From positions 1 to 31,608 of the IMG/VR virus record IMGVR_UViG_3300009335_000004: a stretch of DNA of 31,608 bases; one strand, written 5' to 3'. Below the pieces are notes generated by a model. It had not been told where the DNA came from, searched no databases, and worked only from the letters and a program-made list of their open reading frames with translations. Below, piece by piece: positions 7,604 to 14,843 of this stretch; position 1 is the first letter of the stretch, and every line of letters begins with the position of its first letter. The DNA is from a virus. Made by a program: the position numbers and the translations under genes.

Positions 7604-9612
7604 TATGCGACTCCCATAGTGCCTTTGTCATTCATTGCTTGATTAATAAGACCAACAATCATTCCTCGTCTTGACTCTAATAAATCATCAAATCCTTCAG
7701 TATCGTTTGCTGTGATATTAAAACTGACATTGACAGACCGCGAAACGTCTTGCTTCTTGGTGTGGTCTATAATTGTTTCTTGTGGGTGAAGTATGGCTGG
7801 AAATCCACCCTTGCCATCAATACCGCCAACTCTTCCGCCTGAACCTGTGTACCCACCCCCATCTCCTGAGAATATACCTTTAATAATATCGCTTATTATA
7901 CCACCGCCACCAGTACCGCCACCCGTACCGCCAGTTAACCAATCCACAGCAGGTTGTGCAATCCTGATTCTAACAAACTGTTCCAGAATGATATTGACCA
8001 TAGACTTGAAAAAATCTTTCATATTAGAAACACCTTGTCCGATATTCATTACCGCATTAGTAATACTATCTTCCATACTTCTAGCAATGTCAGCAACTAT
8101 ACCGTCTAACTTGGCTTCTTTGATTGCATCCGCCGTTTCTTTCCATTCGGCTTGATTTCTGTCCATGTGGTCACCTATATTTTCATAGATATCAATAGTG
8201 GAACTAAGTGTTGTATTTAAGTCTCTATGGACTTTAATTGCCCCTTCCCATTCAGCTTGATTTCTGACCATATGGTTACTCATATTTTCGTAGATATTAA
8301 TGGTAGCACTGAGCGTTGTATTTAAGTCATTATAGGATTTTTTTATTTCTTCAGTCGCTTTCTTTGCGGATTCAAGAGATGTTAAATCAGGCAGACCTTC
8401 ATGAGGGGAGGCGGTTCTGGACTTCATAGAAGCCGTTATTTTTGCTAAGTCGCGTTCAAGGGATAAAATAGCACTACGAAGGGTTTGTAAATGTTGAGCT
8501 TCTCTACTCAACGCGCCACCGAATATTGAACGCTTTGAGGCTTTATCTCTTTCATTTGTTAATTGCTTTTCTAGTTCTCTTAATTTTGCCAGTTCCTGTA
8601 CAATAAGCTGGTATGCTTTTACATCTCCTTGAGCATCTGGCATTTGTTCGAAAGAATCTGTAAACTTATTAATATTGCCAGCCAATAAAGCCAGCCCAGT
8701 TATAGCAATTCTTAATTTCGCGCCACCGAATAAAGCAAGTATAAGTCCAGTGTTTCTAACCCACTCTGGCAAAGCCATGTAGTTAGCGATGGTGTTCTTT
8801 ACAGCAACAGCGATGTCAGCTATAAAACCACCTAAATCTTTAGCACCTTGTATTACCTCTGGACTTTTCAACCAATCGGTTATATCTTGGACAGAACCTT
8901 TTGTTTCGTCAAATATGCCCTCTTTCATAAAGGCAAGACTTAAAGCATCCCAAGCATCTTTCATCATTGATACTTGACCATCGAATGTTTTAGCCAATTC
9001 CTTTGTTGCGCCAACCATAGTAAATGTGCCTTCTTTCCACATATCAACCATGTGTTTTTTGGTTTGCTCTGCTGTGTATTGAACGCCTGTTTGGAATCCA
9101 AGCATTGCTTTTACACCCGTATCACGGAATAAATCAGCCGCGGCTATACCGCCAGAGAATGACCTTTGTAGTTGTTGACCAACTTCCTCAAATGACAAGC
9201 CAGAAACAGCCGCGATATCGCCTGTCATTTTCAACAAATCACCTAACTCGTCTACATTATCAGCAACCGTTAATAATGATGGCGAGGCATTTTGTATTTC
9301 TTGAAGTGTGAAAGGGGCTTCAGCCGCAAATTCAAGCATGGTATCAAATGCTTGGCTTGCATCTTCTGCGTTTCCTGTTATAAATTTAAGGCGGACACCT
9401 AAGTTTTCAACTGTTGCAGTATATTTGAGAGCAGAGCGCAATACAGCACCAGCACCCAATCCGACAAGCGCGCCTTGAAGTGAAAACACCTGTTCTTTGA
9501 CACGCCTAGCGGTACGACCAATACCCTTGATGGCTTTTTTAGATTTGTTTGCACCAAATACAGCACCCTTTGGGTCAACCTTTACTGCAAGAGTTGCTAC
9601 ATTATTTGGCAT
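7603..9612 (-). CDS. Tail tape measure protein, 669 aa
   Basis: Sets tail length and leaves the tail during DNA injection. The N terminus is helical with Gly/Ala-rich stretches (SLQGALVGLGAGAVLRSALK). Residues about 70-230 match the lambda-gpH-like/tape measure N domain (FITGNAEDASQAF, PFTLQEIQNASPSLL). A hydrophobic helix lies near 285-315. Residues about 430-505 contain a 35-residue tandem duplication. The C terminus is Gly-rich (about 570-615) with HPQETIIDH. At about 0.15 nm per residue the tail would be near 100 nm. The gene starts inside the end of the frameshifted chaperone frame. Confidence 0.9.
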   Translation of the reverse strand: MPNNVATLAVKVDPKGAVFGANKSKKAIKGIGRTARRVKEQVFSLQGALVGLGAGAVLRSALKYTATVENLGVRLKFITGNAEDASQAFDTMLEFAAEAPFTLQEIQNASPSLLTVADNVDELGDLLKMTGDIAAVSGLSFEEVGQQLQRSFSGGIAAADLFRDTGVKAMLGFQTGVQYTAEQTKKHMVDMWKEGTFTMVGATKELAKTFDGQVSMMKDAWDALSLAFMKEGIFDETKGSVQDITDWLKSPEVIQGAKDLGGFIADIAVAVKNTIANYMALPEWVRNTGLILALFGGAKLRIAITGLALLAGNINKFTDSFEQMPDAQGDVKAYQLIVQELAKLRELEKQLTNERDKASKRSIFGGALSREAQHLQTLRSAILSLERDLAKITASMKSRTASPHEGLPDLTSLESAKKATEEIKKSYNDLNTTLSATINIYENMSNHMVRNQAEWEGAIKVHRDLNTTLSSTIDIYENIGDHMDRNQAEWKETADAIKEAKLDGIVADIARSMEDSITNAVMNIGQGVSNMKDFFKSMVNIILEQFVRIRIAQPAVDWLTGGTGGGTGGGGIISDIIKGIFSGDGGGYTGSGGRVGGIDGKGGFPAILHPQETIIDHTKKQDVSRSVNVSFNITANDTEGFDDLLESRRGMIVGLINQAMNDKGTMGVA
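8141..8328 (-). repeat. 105-bp-period duplication inside the tape measure gene
   Basis: Positions 8141-8223 and 8246-8328 are close copies at a 105-bp offset. They encode two versions of DLNTTLSxTIxIYENxxxHM followed by RNQAEW. The period is exactly 35 codons, so the frame is kept. The copies differ mostly at third positions and in a few residues, so the duplication is old and under selection. Each unit would add about 5 nm of tail. Confidence 0.85.
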
Positions 9613-10062
9613 TTTCTTCCTCTAATTTGAAATACGCAATCCACCCGTAAAACTCCTCAACTGTCATTAAATCTATCTCATACACAGTTTTGTGTAAGCG
9701 ATTCGCAAGTGCGTACTTAGTATATAACTCGGAATCGCTTGTTAGTTTCCCTCCATTTCATCAATGGTTTGGGTTATGGATATTTCGCCCACCACACGCG
9801 TAATCACGTCTGGTGATACCTTGTTCATCAACTCAACTTTGTTAGATATATCAAACAGTTTATTACCGTCTTTATCAAGTGCTTTTAAAATCAATGTTCT
9901 TACCATGAATTCAAAGTCATCCTCTTTAGCAAACTTCCAAAGTGATTTCTTTTCACCCATAGTAAAAGGCGTGGCATATATAACCGTATCCCACTCTGGC
10001 ACTTCAATTGTTTTTGTGTCAATTTTATCGAAGTGCGCTTTGGCTTTATCCAGTATGCTCAC
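9602..10062 (-). CDS. Tail assembly chaperone GT, made by -1 frameshift, 153 aa
   Basis: Long form of the tail chaperone: residues 1-106 are shared with the short form. Ribosomes then slip back one base at GGGAAAC (9751-9745) and read 47 more codons, from CTA at 9745 to TAA at 9604-9602. The extension starts LTSDSELYTKYALANRL and has the Trp/Tyr-rich end (FYGWIAYFKLEEE) typical of T domains. The frame ends inside the tape measure start, as in lambda G/GT. The extension has no start codon or ribosome site of its own. Confidence 0.9.
9696..9751 (-). promoter_or_regulatory. Programmed -1 frameshift signal: slippery site plus stem
   Basis: The heptamer G GGA AAC is in the correct phase (X XXY YYZ) three bases before the zero-frame TAA. 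After 4 bases, AAGCGATTC (9740-9732) pairs perfectly with GAATCGCTT (9704-9696), a 9-bp stem. Its 27-base loop can form a small inner AAGT/ACTT hairpin. Slippery site plus downstream structure is the standard stimulator pair. Confidence 0.9.
9742..10062 (-). CDS. Tail assembly chaperone G (zero-frame product), 106 aa
   Basis: Short chaperone that coats the tape measure protein before the tail tube assembles round it. It lies between the major tail protein and the tape measure, the invariant place for this gene in lambda-type tails. The acidic, helical sequence ends ITQTIDEMEGN at a TAA immediately after the slippery heptamer. Most ribosomes would end here; a minority would make GT. It starts right after the major tail protein stop. 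Confidence 0.85.
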   Translation of the reverse strand: MSILDKAKAHFDKIDTKTIEVPEWDTVIYATPFTMGEKKSLWKFAKEDDFEFMVRTLILKALDKDGNKLFDISNKVELMNKVSPDVITRVVGEISITQTIDEMEGN

Positions 10063-10452
10063 TTACACAGTACCCCAAGTAACAGCACCGTTAGCCTCAA
10101 AACTAACACTTGTTTCTACCATGCCATCCAATGATGTTGATACACCTTTTTCAGTAACAACTGCTGATAAAGTGGCGTATGTATCTCCAGAAGTTGCACC
10201 TTCTGGATACAGGTTAAGTGTTACTTCTGCACCTACAGTCATTGCACCTTGTCCTGATGTATCAGTTTCATCCCAGAAAGCAGTCAATGAACCACTTGCT
10301 GTTGTTAAACTTGATTTCTTTGTTCTAGCAGTATCGCCAAGAGTTGTATCATCGATAGTTTCAGCAGTTTCGCTTAAACTCCAATCTTTCACCTCTGCAA
10401 TTGTATTTGTGCCGACTTTAGCGACACCCTCGCTTCCTTTATGATTTGCCAT
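10063..10452 (-). CDS. Major tail tube protein, 129 aa
   Basis: Forms the tail tube by stacking hexameric rings. It is small for the family, beta-rich, and carries patterns common to tail tube proteins: a KVGTNTIAEVKDWSLSE start strand, an ETIDDTT loop and a C-terminal TSVSFEANG strand. It sits directly before the chaperone G/GT pair, as expected. A good ribosome binding site (AAAGGAGCAATCAGATG) lies within the end of the upstream 50-aa gene. Confidence 0.85.
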   Translation of the reverse strand: MANHKGSEGVAKVGTNTIAEVKDWSLSETAETIDDTTLGDTARTKKSSLTTASGSLTAFWDETDTSGQGAMTVGAEVTLNLYPEGATSGDTYATLSAVVTEKGVSTSLDGMVETSVSFEANGAVTWGTV

Positions 10453-10591
10453 CTGATTGCTCCTTTGACTTAGATTTATTTACTGGCTTGGCTTTTTCTG
10501 TCCATCCAGCGTTCTTCATTTCCTCAATTTTAGAAGGGTGAGGAATTACACCTTCGCCACCGTTAGGCGGATATAAAATTACGTTTTTCAT
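10439..10591 (-). CDS. Small basic protein between tail terminator and tail tube, 50 aa
   Basis: I chose the ATG at 10591 because it forms an ATGA overlap with the stop of the tail terminator gene; a longer frame from 10633 would lie inside that gene. The N-terminal part (PPNGGEGVIPHPSKIEEMKNAGWTEK without its ends) looks like a short motif for binding a partner. The C-terminal ~18 residues are Lys/Ser-rich and disordered. It overlaps the tail tube gene by 14 bases. Function unknown, probably structural or regulatory for tail assembly. Confidence 0.6.
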   Translation of the reverse strand: MKNVILYPPNGGEGVIPHPSKIEEMKNAGWTEKAKPVNKSKSKEQSDGKS

Positions 10592-10968
10592 GCATCCCTC
10601 CAGTAAGGAATTGTTACATTTATCTGATGCCAAGCGGAATCAGTACCAATGGTCGCTATGCTTGCCACATCGCAGACCACATCATTGAAACTCTCGCCAT
10701 CAAAAATAGCTGATATTGTATCAGCATACCCTCTGATTGTGTGAGTTCCAGAGTTGATAGGTGCAAAAATTTGTACCGTTATCAAACCGTTATGTCGCTT
10801 TAAATTATTAATCGCTCTATAACCACTAGAACCATTAATAATATTAAACCGTACCCACTCTGAATTGCTTGGTGGGTTGAAATCAGCATTTCCCCAAGCT
10901 ATCGGGGTAGTAGTCCAATTAGTATTGAACCTAGTTTCTAAATTCGTTCTTTCACTAGCAAAACTCAT
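10588..10968 (-). CDS. Tail terminator protein, DUF4128-like, 126 aa
   Basis: Caps the growing tail tube and joins it to the head. The features match small tail terminators: an N-terminal helix with FNTNW, then PPSNSEWVRFNI, a central strand HNGLITVQIFAP, and a C-terminal ITIPYWRD-like strand. Its position between the HK97-gp10-like protein and the tail tube gene is the classical one. It overlaps both neighbours by 4 bases. Confidence 0.75.
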   Translation of the reverse strand: MSFASERTNLETRFNTNWTTTPIAWGNADFNPPSNSEWVRFNIINGSSGYRAINNLKRHNGLITVQIFAPINSGTHTIRGYADTISAIFDGESFNDVVCDVASIATIGTDSAWHQINVTIPYWRDA

Positions 10969-11339
10969 AATAAACTCGCTCTCACTTCAGCTAGTGTTAA
11001 AGCAACCATTCCATGTGGTGCTTGTTTGCTATGACCATCTTCAAGTACACCTATATACGGCAATGAGTTGGATATGTAAATAACATTATTACCATCTCCT
11101 TTCTTTAATGACACTCTCTTCTTTCCTCTAGCTTTAGGGTTAACTGAGGTATCCATACTATCGACAGATAAATTCCAGTTTCCCTTTGCCCGTCCAGTAT
11201 CAACAGGTGTTTTATTGGTAATGCCATCATATAAAGATAAGGCTATTTTTCTAACTACCGTATCTAATTCTAACTCTGTTCTTATGGCAAATTTATTCAA
11301 ATCAGCCTCAAAAGAACTTGCATTCATTTTCACACTCAT
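10965..11339 (-). CDS. HK97 gp10-like tail completion protein, 124 aa
   Basis: Neck/tail completion protein. It has the family signature TPVDTGRAKGNW near residue 45 and the C-terminal block PYIGVLEDGHSKQAPHGMV near 95-113, both characteristic of the HK97 gp10 family. It overlaps the upstream connector gene and the downstream terminator gene by 4 bases each, so the neck genes are translationally coupled. Confidence 0.85.
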   Translation of the reverse strand: MSVKMNASSFEADLNKFAIRTELELDTVVRKIALSLYDGITNKTPVDTGRAKGNWNLSVDSMDTSVNPKARGKKRVSLKKGDGNNVIYISNSLPYIGVLEDGHSKQAPHGMVALTLAEVRASLL

Positions 11340-11710
11340 CCTATTCTCCCAACGATAAGCCTGTAAGTCGCACCAGCAGGGTCTTGAATGATTTGATTAA
11401 CCTTGTACGTTTGCGAATCTCTGGTTATTGTGTCATTGGTGTCTGGTGTAACAGCTAAATCATTACTGGAAAATAATATGGATAAATCAGCAGTGATGCC
11501 ATCCATAATCTCGTTTCTATCAACACGAGCGCTTCCAAAGGCAGAAACAATAGCTTGAAAGGTATATACAGTTGTAGTGTGAGAACTTGCGCCAGTTGTT
11601 ACATTGTATGTACCATCTGTTCTTGAGTTATAAGTAATCTCTTCAGCTATATCGCCTACAGTGACGAAAGCCGACTCAACCGACCTTGCTATTGAATCTC
11701 GTAAGCTCAT
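11336..11710 (-). CDS. Head closure / head-tail joining protein, 124 aa
   Basis: Second connector, likely closing the portal channel after packaging. It is a beta-rich protein with the pattern of small head closure proteins: an N-terminal helix, then YNSRTDGTYNVTTG, an IMDGITADLSILF strand pair and a C-terminal YKVNQIIQDPAGATYRLIV strand pair. It lies between the adaptor and the gp10-like protein. The assignment is by gene order and general fold pattern. Confidence 0.7.
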   Translation of the reverse strand: MSLRDSIARSVESAFVTVGDIAEEITYNSRTDGTYNVTTGASSHTTTVYTFQAIVSAFGSARVDRNEIMDGITADLSILFSSNDLAVTPDTNDTITRDSQTYKVNQIIQDPAGATYRLIVGRIG

Positions 11711-12214
11711 TTAAGACCTCACTACAGCTACAGTGCCGAACTTTGCTCTAGCGTGTATCTCTCCCCAGCCTCTAAGCATTTCTTGAACAATATCGGGCAT
11801 TACGCCAGCAGTATCATTCTTGTCAAATGTTAGAGATACGCTTCCTACAACTAGTGAAGATAAACCTTTTCCATCCGCATTGCCTGTTAAATCACTACCG
11901 ATTAAGTGCCTTGCGAATTCAGCTGTAGCGTTCTTTATTGGTTGGGGAATGATAGTAGAAGATACAGTATAGCCTTCATCTGTTACATCATACCTACCCC
12001 ATCCTAATGCTTGCTGTTCTGTTGCTTTAGTACCTACCCAATCAATCTTTTCGTCAAGGATTCTTGTAGCCATTTTAAGGGCTTTCTCCTTGTTAGCAGT
12101 TGATGCGCTAGTCCAAGTGGAAGCATAAAGATGATTATCGTGGTATGCGTCAGCATCAGCCACAGAAACATAACTGTCCGCAGAACTACCATTTACCGTT
12201 GCATCTAATGCCAT
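11711..12214 (-). CDS. Head-tail adaptor, 'DnaT-like'-annotated family, 167 aa
   Basis: First connector below the portal. The helical N terminus (SYVSVADADAYHDNH, KEKALKMATRILDE) and the WVGTKATEQQALGWGR stretch match the phage family often labelled putative DnaT-like ssDNA-binding, which structurally is a gp6/gp15-type adaptor. Here the gene follows the capsid gene, as adaptors do, so the replication label would be misleading. It is expressed beyond the capsid terminator at 12225-12254. Confidence 0.75.
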   Translation of the reverse strand: MALDATVNGSSADSYVSVADADAYHDNHLYASTWTSASTANKEKALKMATRILDEKIDWVGTKATEQQALGWGRYDVTDEGYTVSSTIIPQPIKNATAEFARHLIGSDLTGNADGKGLSSLVVGSVSLTFDKNDTAGVMPDIVQEMLRGWGEIHARAKFGTVAVVRS

Positions 12215-12224
12215 AATTCACCTT

Positions 12225-12254
12225 AATAAAAACCCCCTCCATTAAGAAGGGGGG
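12225..12254 (-). terminator. Intrinsic terminator after the capsid gene
   Basis: In the minus direction CCCCCTTC pairs with GGAGGGGG (one G-T pair) round a TTAAT loop, followed by TTTTTATT. It starts 14 bases after the capsid stop codon. It probably works as a partial terminator that lets capsid be made in excess over the connector and tail genes. Confidence 0.85.
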
Positions 12255-12267
12255 AAGGACAGACCTT

Positions 12268-13188
12268 TTAGTTATTGATACCGTGTAGTACAGCCAATCC
12301 CTTTTCAGAGAAATTAGCTAAACCATTGTAGAACTTAACACGAGTAATAGACTCGTCTTTAGTTTCACTAGCACCAACCTCTTCAACTGATACACCAGCA
12401 TTACCAGAAGCAGTAAGACCAGCAATACCGTGTGACATAGAGCCATCATCCAAAGTACCTACAATAACCGAAGTTGCCGCACTTTCTGTGCCTTGAGTTT
12501 GGTCAATTGGTACATAGTCATTACGGAAGATAGGAATACCACGGTAAGTAGGAACTGTTTTGCCAGATGGAAGCTCCATTGTTTCACCGATACCAGCACC
12601 ACCTAGAGCGCGAAGCAAAGCGTAGTATGAGCGAATAGTACGAGCATTCATTAACATGTAGTCAACCTGACCGTCTTTATCTGTTACTAAATCAATAGTT
12701 TGGTCTAGTAAGTCGTAAGATAGAGCCGCACCGTTTGTGCCAGCACTTACTTTCTGTCCAGATACAGCAAGATTTAACAAGCCGTCTAGTTCATTTGAAG
12801 AACCTGTGCCGTTAATCATTTTGTCCTGATAAGCACGACCAATTGACTTAGCTTTTGATGCAACTTGAGCCGCCTTCTGGTCAGTGATGTTTGAGCGTGT
12901 AGCTTGAATTAAGCCGTTCACTTCAGCATCGCCAACTAGAGTAGTTAGGCTTGTAGTTACTTGTGAGAAAGTTGCCGCGGCTTTACCAGCAGAAATGGTT
13001 GAGCCTACGCCCGTCCATTCTGAAGCGCCAAGAGCGTTTTCACGATTATAAGCAAGTGAATTACCATCGATGTTTTGAAACGGTAATACATCATAGAAAG
13101 GATTTACTGTGATGACGTTTTCAATAACGCCAGCGACAAGCATATCCTGTGAGAGTTTAGCTGATTCAGCTAGAGTTACAGATGCCAT
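12268..13188 (-). CDS. Major capsid protein, HK97-like fold, 306 aa
   Basis: Shell subunit. The N terminus (AESAKLSQDMLVAGVIENVI) and the pattern NPFYDVLPF, then LVGDAEVNGLI and an alpha spine around 100-150, then RTIRSYYALLRALGG and PTYRGIPIFRNDYVPI (the P-domain strand pair near 215) fit the HK97-like capsid family. The C-terminal GLANFSEKGLAVL is also typical. No protease domain precedes it; a scaffold gene does. It has its own promoter (13304-13334) and terminator, so it is a separately boosted unit. Confidence 0.9.
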   Translation of the reverse strand: MASVTLAESAKLSQDMLVAGVIENVITVNPFYDVLPFQNIDGNSLAYNRENALGASEWTGVGSTISAGKAAATFSQVTTSLTTLVGDAEVNGLIQATRSNITDQKAAQVASKAKSIGRAYQDKMINGTGSSNELDGLLNLAVSGQKVSAGTNGAALSYDLLDQTIDLVTDKDGQVDYMLMNARTIRSYYALLRALGGAGIGETMELPSGKTVPTYRGIPIFRNDYVPIDQTQGTESAATSVIVGTLDDGSMSHGIAGLTASGNAGVSVEEVGASETKDESITRVKFYNGLANFSEKGLAVLHGINN

Positions 13189-13303
13189 ATTGCATTCTCC
13201 TAAATTTTGCCCGAGTAAAACAGGGGCAGATTAAAAAATAAATCTACTACTGTTTCACCACTGGCAGAACGTAGGGTTAAACGCTTCACTGAAGGTTTGT
13301 TAT

Positions 13304-13334
13304 ATTATATACCGAATTACGGCATGAATGTCAA
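13304..13334 (-). promoter_or_regulatory. Promoter for the capsid gene
   Basis: TTGACA (13334-13329) is followed by 17 bases and TATATA (13311-13306), or by 19 bases and TATAAT (13309-13304). It lies right at the end of the scaffold gene and about 115 bases before the capsid start. The long leader contains a short TGCCC/GGGCA stem. With the terminator at 12225-12254 it brackets the capsid gene alone. Confidence 0.7.
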
Positions 13335-13335
13335 A

Positions 13336-13998
13336 CTATTTGGCAAAGCCTGTTTGTAACTTCTCAAGAGCCGACATATTACTCGAATTAGAACCTGCTG
13401 TATTGGATTTGTGTTGAGAACCTGAACCATTTGATGGCTTGAATAAATGAGGTGCTATTTCCATCTGACCCTTTACCCATTCCTCAACTGACATTGGTTC
13501 GCTAGTGCCATGCCCGAATATAACATTACCTGTGGCATCACTTGGAACGGCTTTTCCGTCTTTCAATGAAAACACGGATTTCGACCTTAACAGAATATCA
13601 TCCATAGCTGTTTCAACAATCCCAGCTTTAACTGCTGTATCCCTAACAGCGTTATCTATAACCAAAGAGGCTAACTGTGTCTGCAAAGTTTGATTCACTT
13701 TTTCAGATTTCTCAATTTCTTTGTTATGCACATCACGCATTGCTCTAGTTTTCTCTTCAAGTAACTCATCTATTTTTCCTTCATCTATTAGCTTTTTATC
13801 GTTTAACTTTTGCTGTTTCTCAACCATGTCATTATAAACATCTAAGTCTATACCCTCAAACTTTGCATTTAAGGCATCCATGTCTTTCATTAGTTTAACA
13901 TTGTTGGTGCGAAACTCATCTAACTTTGTTTTAGATTCGTCTGCTTTGGTTTGAAGTTCGTTGAATTCTTCTTCTGTGTATGTTTTTGGTTCGCTCAT
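13336..13998 (-). CDS. Capsid scaffolding protein, 220 aa
   Basis: Internal scaffold that guides procapsid assembly. Residues about 5-115 are a long charged coiled-coil (KTYTEEEFNELQTKADESK and on), followed by a region rich in VIDNAVRDTAVKAGI that matches the GP20-like minor structural/scaffold family. The C-terminal tail (190-220) is Ser/Asn/Gly-rich and ends in a short basic helix that would contact the shell. It is directly upstream of the capsid gene. No protease motif seen. Confidence 0.8.
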   Translation of the reverse strand: MSEPKTYTEEEFNELQTKADESKTKLDEFRTNNVKLMKDMDALNAKFEGIDLDVYNDMVEKQQKLNDKKLIDEGKIDELLEEKTRAMRDVHNKEIEKSEKVNQTLQTQLASLVIDNAVRDTAVKAGIVETAMDDILLRSKSVFSLKDGKAVPSDATGNVIFGHGTSEPMSVEEWVKGQMEIAPHLFKPSNGSGSQHKSNTAGSNSSNMSALEKLQTGFAK

Positions 13999-14041
13999 TT
14001 TATTCCCTGAATAATTAAAATTGTCACTCTGTGAAGGAAGT

Positions 14042-14047
14042 ATTATA
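14042..14047 (-). promoter_or_regulatory. Weak promoter candidate before the scaffold gene
   Basis: TATAAT, preceded by TG, lies about 45 bases before the scaffold start and just beyond the terminator at 14077-14110. No good -35 box is present. Something must restart transcription after that terminator, which is the main argument for it. Confidence 0.3.
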
Positions 14048-14076
14048 CATTAGTTTGTGTTTTTTGCGTTAAACAT

Positions 14077-14110
14077 AAAAAAAGGGACAACTTGTTAGGC
14101 TGTCCCTTTT
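14077..14110 (-). terminator. Intrinsic terminator, copy A of a duplicated element
   Basis: AAAGGGACA and TGTCCCTTT form a perfect 9-bp stem with an 11-base loop (ACTTGTTAGGC on the plus strand). In the minus direction a run of seven T follows. The same loop, with a changed but still paired stem, occurs at 14329-14357. Confidence 0.85.
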
Positions 14111-14143
14111 GGTTATATGAAAATAGAGTTTAACTTTTTGATA

Positions 14144-14302
14144 TCAAAACAAATAAAAACCAGCATTTGCTTTTTTACCCATGGAAGTGAGTTTATCAGC
14201 AAGTTTAAATGCCTCTGTTTCTGTATGCCATATCACTTTGTTGTTTTTATCTCTAAGTATTTTTCCATTAACTCTGACATAATAGTCTTTTTTATTATCC
14301 AT
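14144..14302 (-). CDS. Small basic protein, 52 aa
   Basis: The ATG at 14302 has GGAG 8 bases upstream in a leader that is almost identical to the leader of the next gene (14377-14670). The frame runs 52 codons to TGA at 14144. The sequence has a beta-hairpin-like start (DYYVRVNGKILRDKNNKVIW) followed by an Ala/Lys helix. It lies between two copies of the same hairpin terminator, so it behaves as a self-contained cassette. Function unknown. Confidence 0.65.
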   Translation of the reverse strand: MDNKKDYYVRVNGKILRDKNNKVIWHTETEAFKLADKLTSMGKKANAGFYLF

Positions 14303-14328
14303 TTTAAATCTCCAAATAAATTAAAAGT

Positions 14329-14357
14329 AAAGGGATAACTTGTTAGGCTATCCCTTT
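14329..14357 (-). terminator. Hairpin terminator, copy B of the duplicated element
   Basis: AAAGGGATA and TATCCCTTT pair over 9 bp around the same 11-base loop as copy A. The sixth pair differs (C-G in A, T-A in B) but pairing is kept. The downstream T-tract is broken (TTTACTTTTAATTT), so it may only attenuate transcription between the 97-aa and 52-aa genes. Confidence 0.7.
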
Positions 14358-14376
14358 TAGTTTTGATTGTTACTTT

Positions 14377-14670
14377 CTAACCGTATCTATCTTTTTTCCA
14401 CTGCTTCTCATTGAAGTATGGTGGCTCATCCCAAAAGTAGCAACCGCTTTCGCTATACAATCCAGAGTCTGGTTCTGGCTTTCCTTTGTACCAGAACATT
14501 ACAACTCCATGTCCTATAGACCCTGCATCTTTTCTACCGTCAACGTGAATTTCATATTCCACATCTTCTAAAGAAAAGACTTTTCCAACTAGGCTTGCCT
14601 TCTTCTCTTCTTCATCTGCTAATCTGTTAAGAGTGTCAGACAAGAACTTTTCAAGTTCATTTGTTTTCAT
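14377..14670 (-). CDS. Hypothetical protein, 97 aa
   Basis: Acidic N-terminal helix (residues 1-25), then a compact beta-rich part with many aromatics (VMFWYKGKPEPDSG, SGCYFWDEPPYF). It follows a consensus promoter at 14782-14810. Its leader shares about 25 bases with that of the 52-aa gene. The two small genes interrupt the head operon between the Mu-F-like gene and the scaffold, a common place for morons. I do not recognise the family. Confidence 0.65.
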   Translation of the reverse strand: MKTNELEKFLSDTLNRLADEEEKKASLVGKVFSLEDVEYEIHVDGRKDAGSIGHGVVMFWYKGKPEPDSGLYSESGCYFWDEPPYFNEKQWKKDRYG

Positions 14671-14781
14671 TTTGAATCTCCAAATAAATTAAAAGTAATG
14701 GTCGTTTGGCTTTATCTTTATTCGCCTACTTGTTTTTAAAGAGCATCTAGAACCTGTCACATTCTTGATTTTATAGTTCCT

Positions 14782-14810
14782 ATTATACGCCCTTTTTTCG
14801 TGTTTGTCAA
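14782..14810 (-). promoter_or_regulatory. Consensus sigma70-type promoter
   Basis: Perfect TTGACA (14810-14805), 17 bases, perfect TATAAT (14787-14782). The spacer ends CGAAAAAAGGGCG, nearly the same as in the promoter at 881-908, but here only half of the palindromic operator is present. It would drive the two small genes at 14670-14144. Confidence 0.85.
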
Positions 14811-14843
14811 CTTTAATTTACATAAAGTTAAGATAATTGAAAG

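Noticed and set aside
9764-10444. 226-codon plus-strand frame opposite the tail tube and chaperone genes
   Set aside because: Mirrors the codon pattern of the tail genes; no ribosome site and Ser/Val-rich shadow composition.
11711-12214. Replication role for the 'DnaT-like' family protein
   Set aside because: Gene order between capsid and head closure genes makes it a head-tail adaptor.
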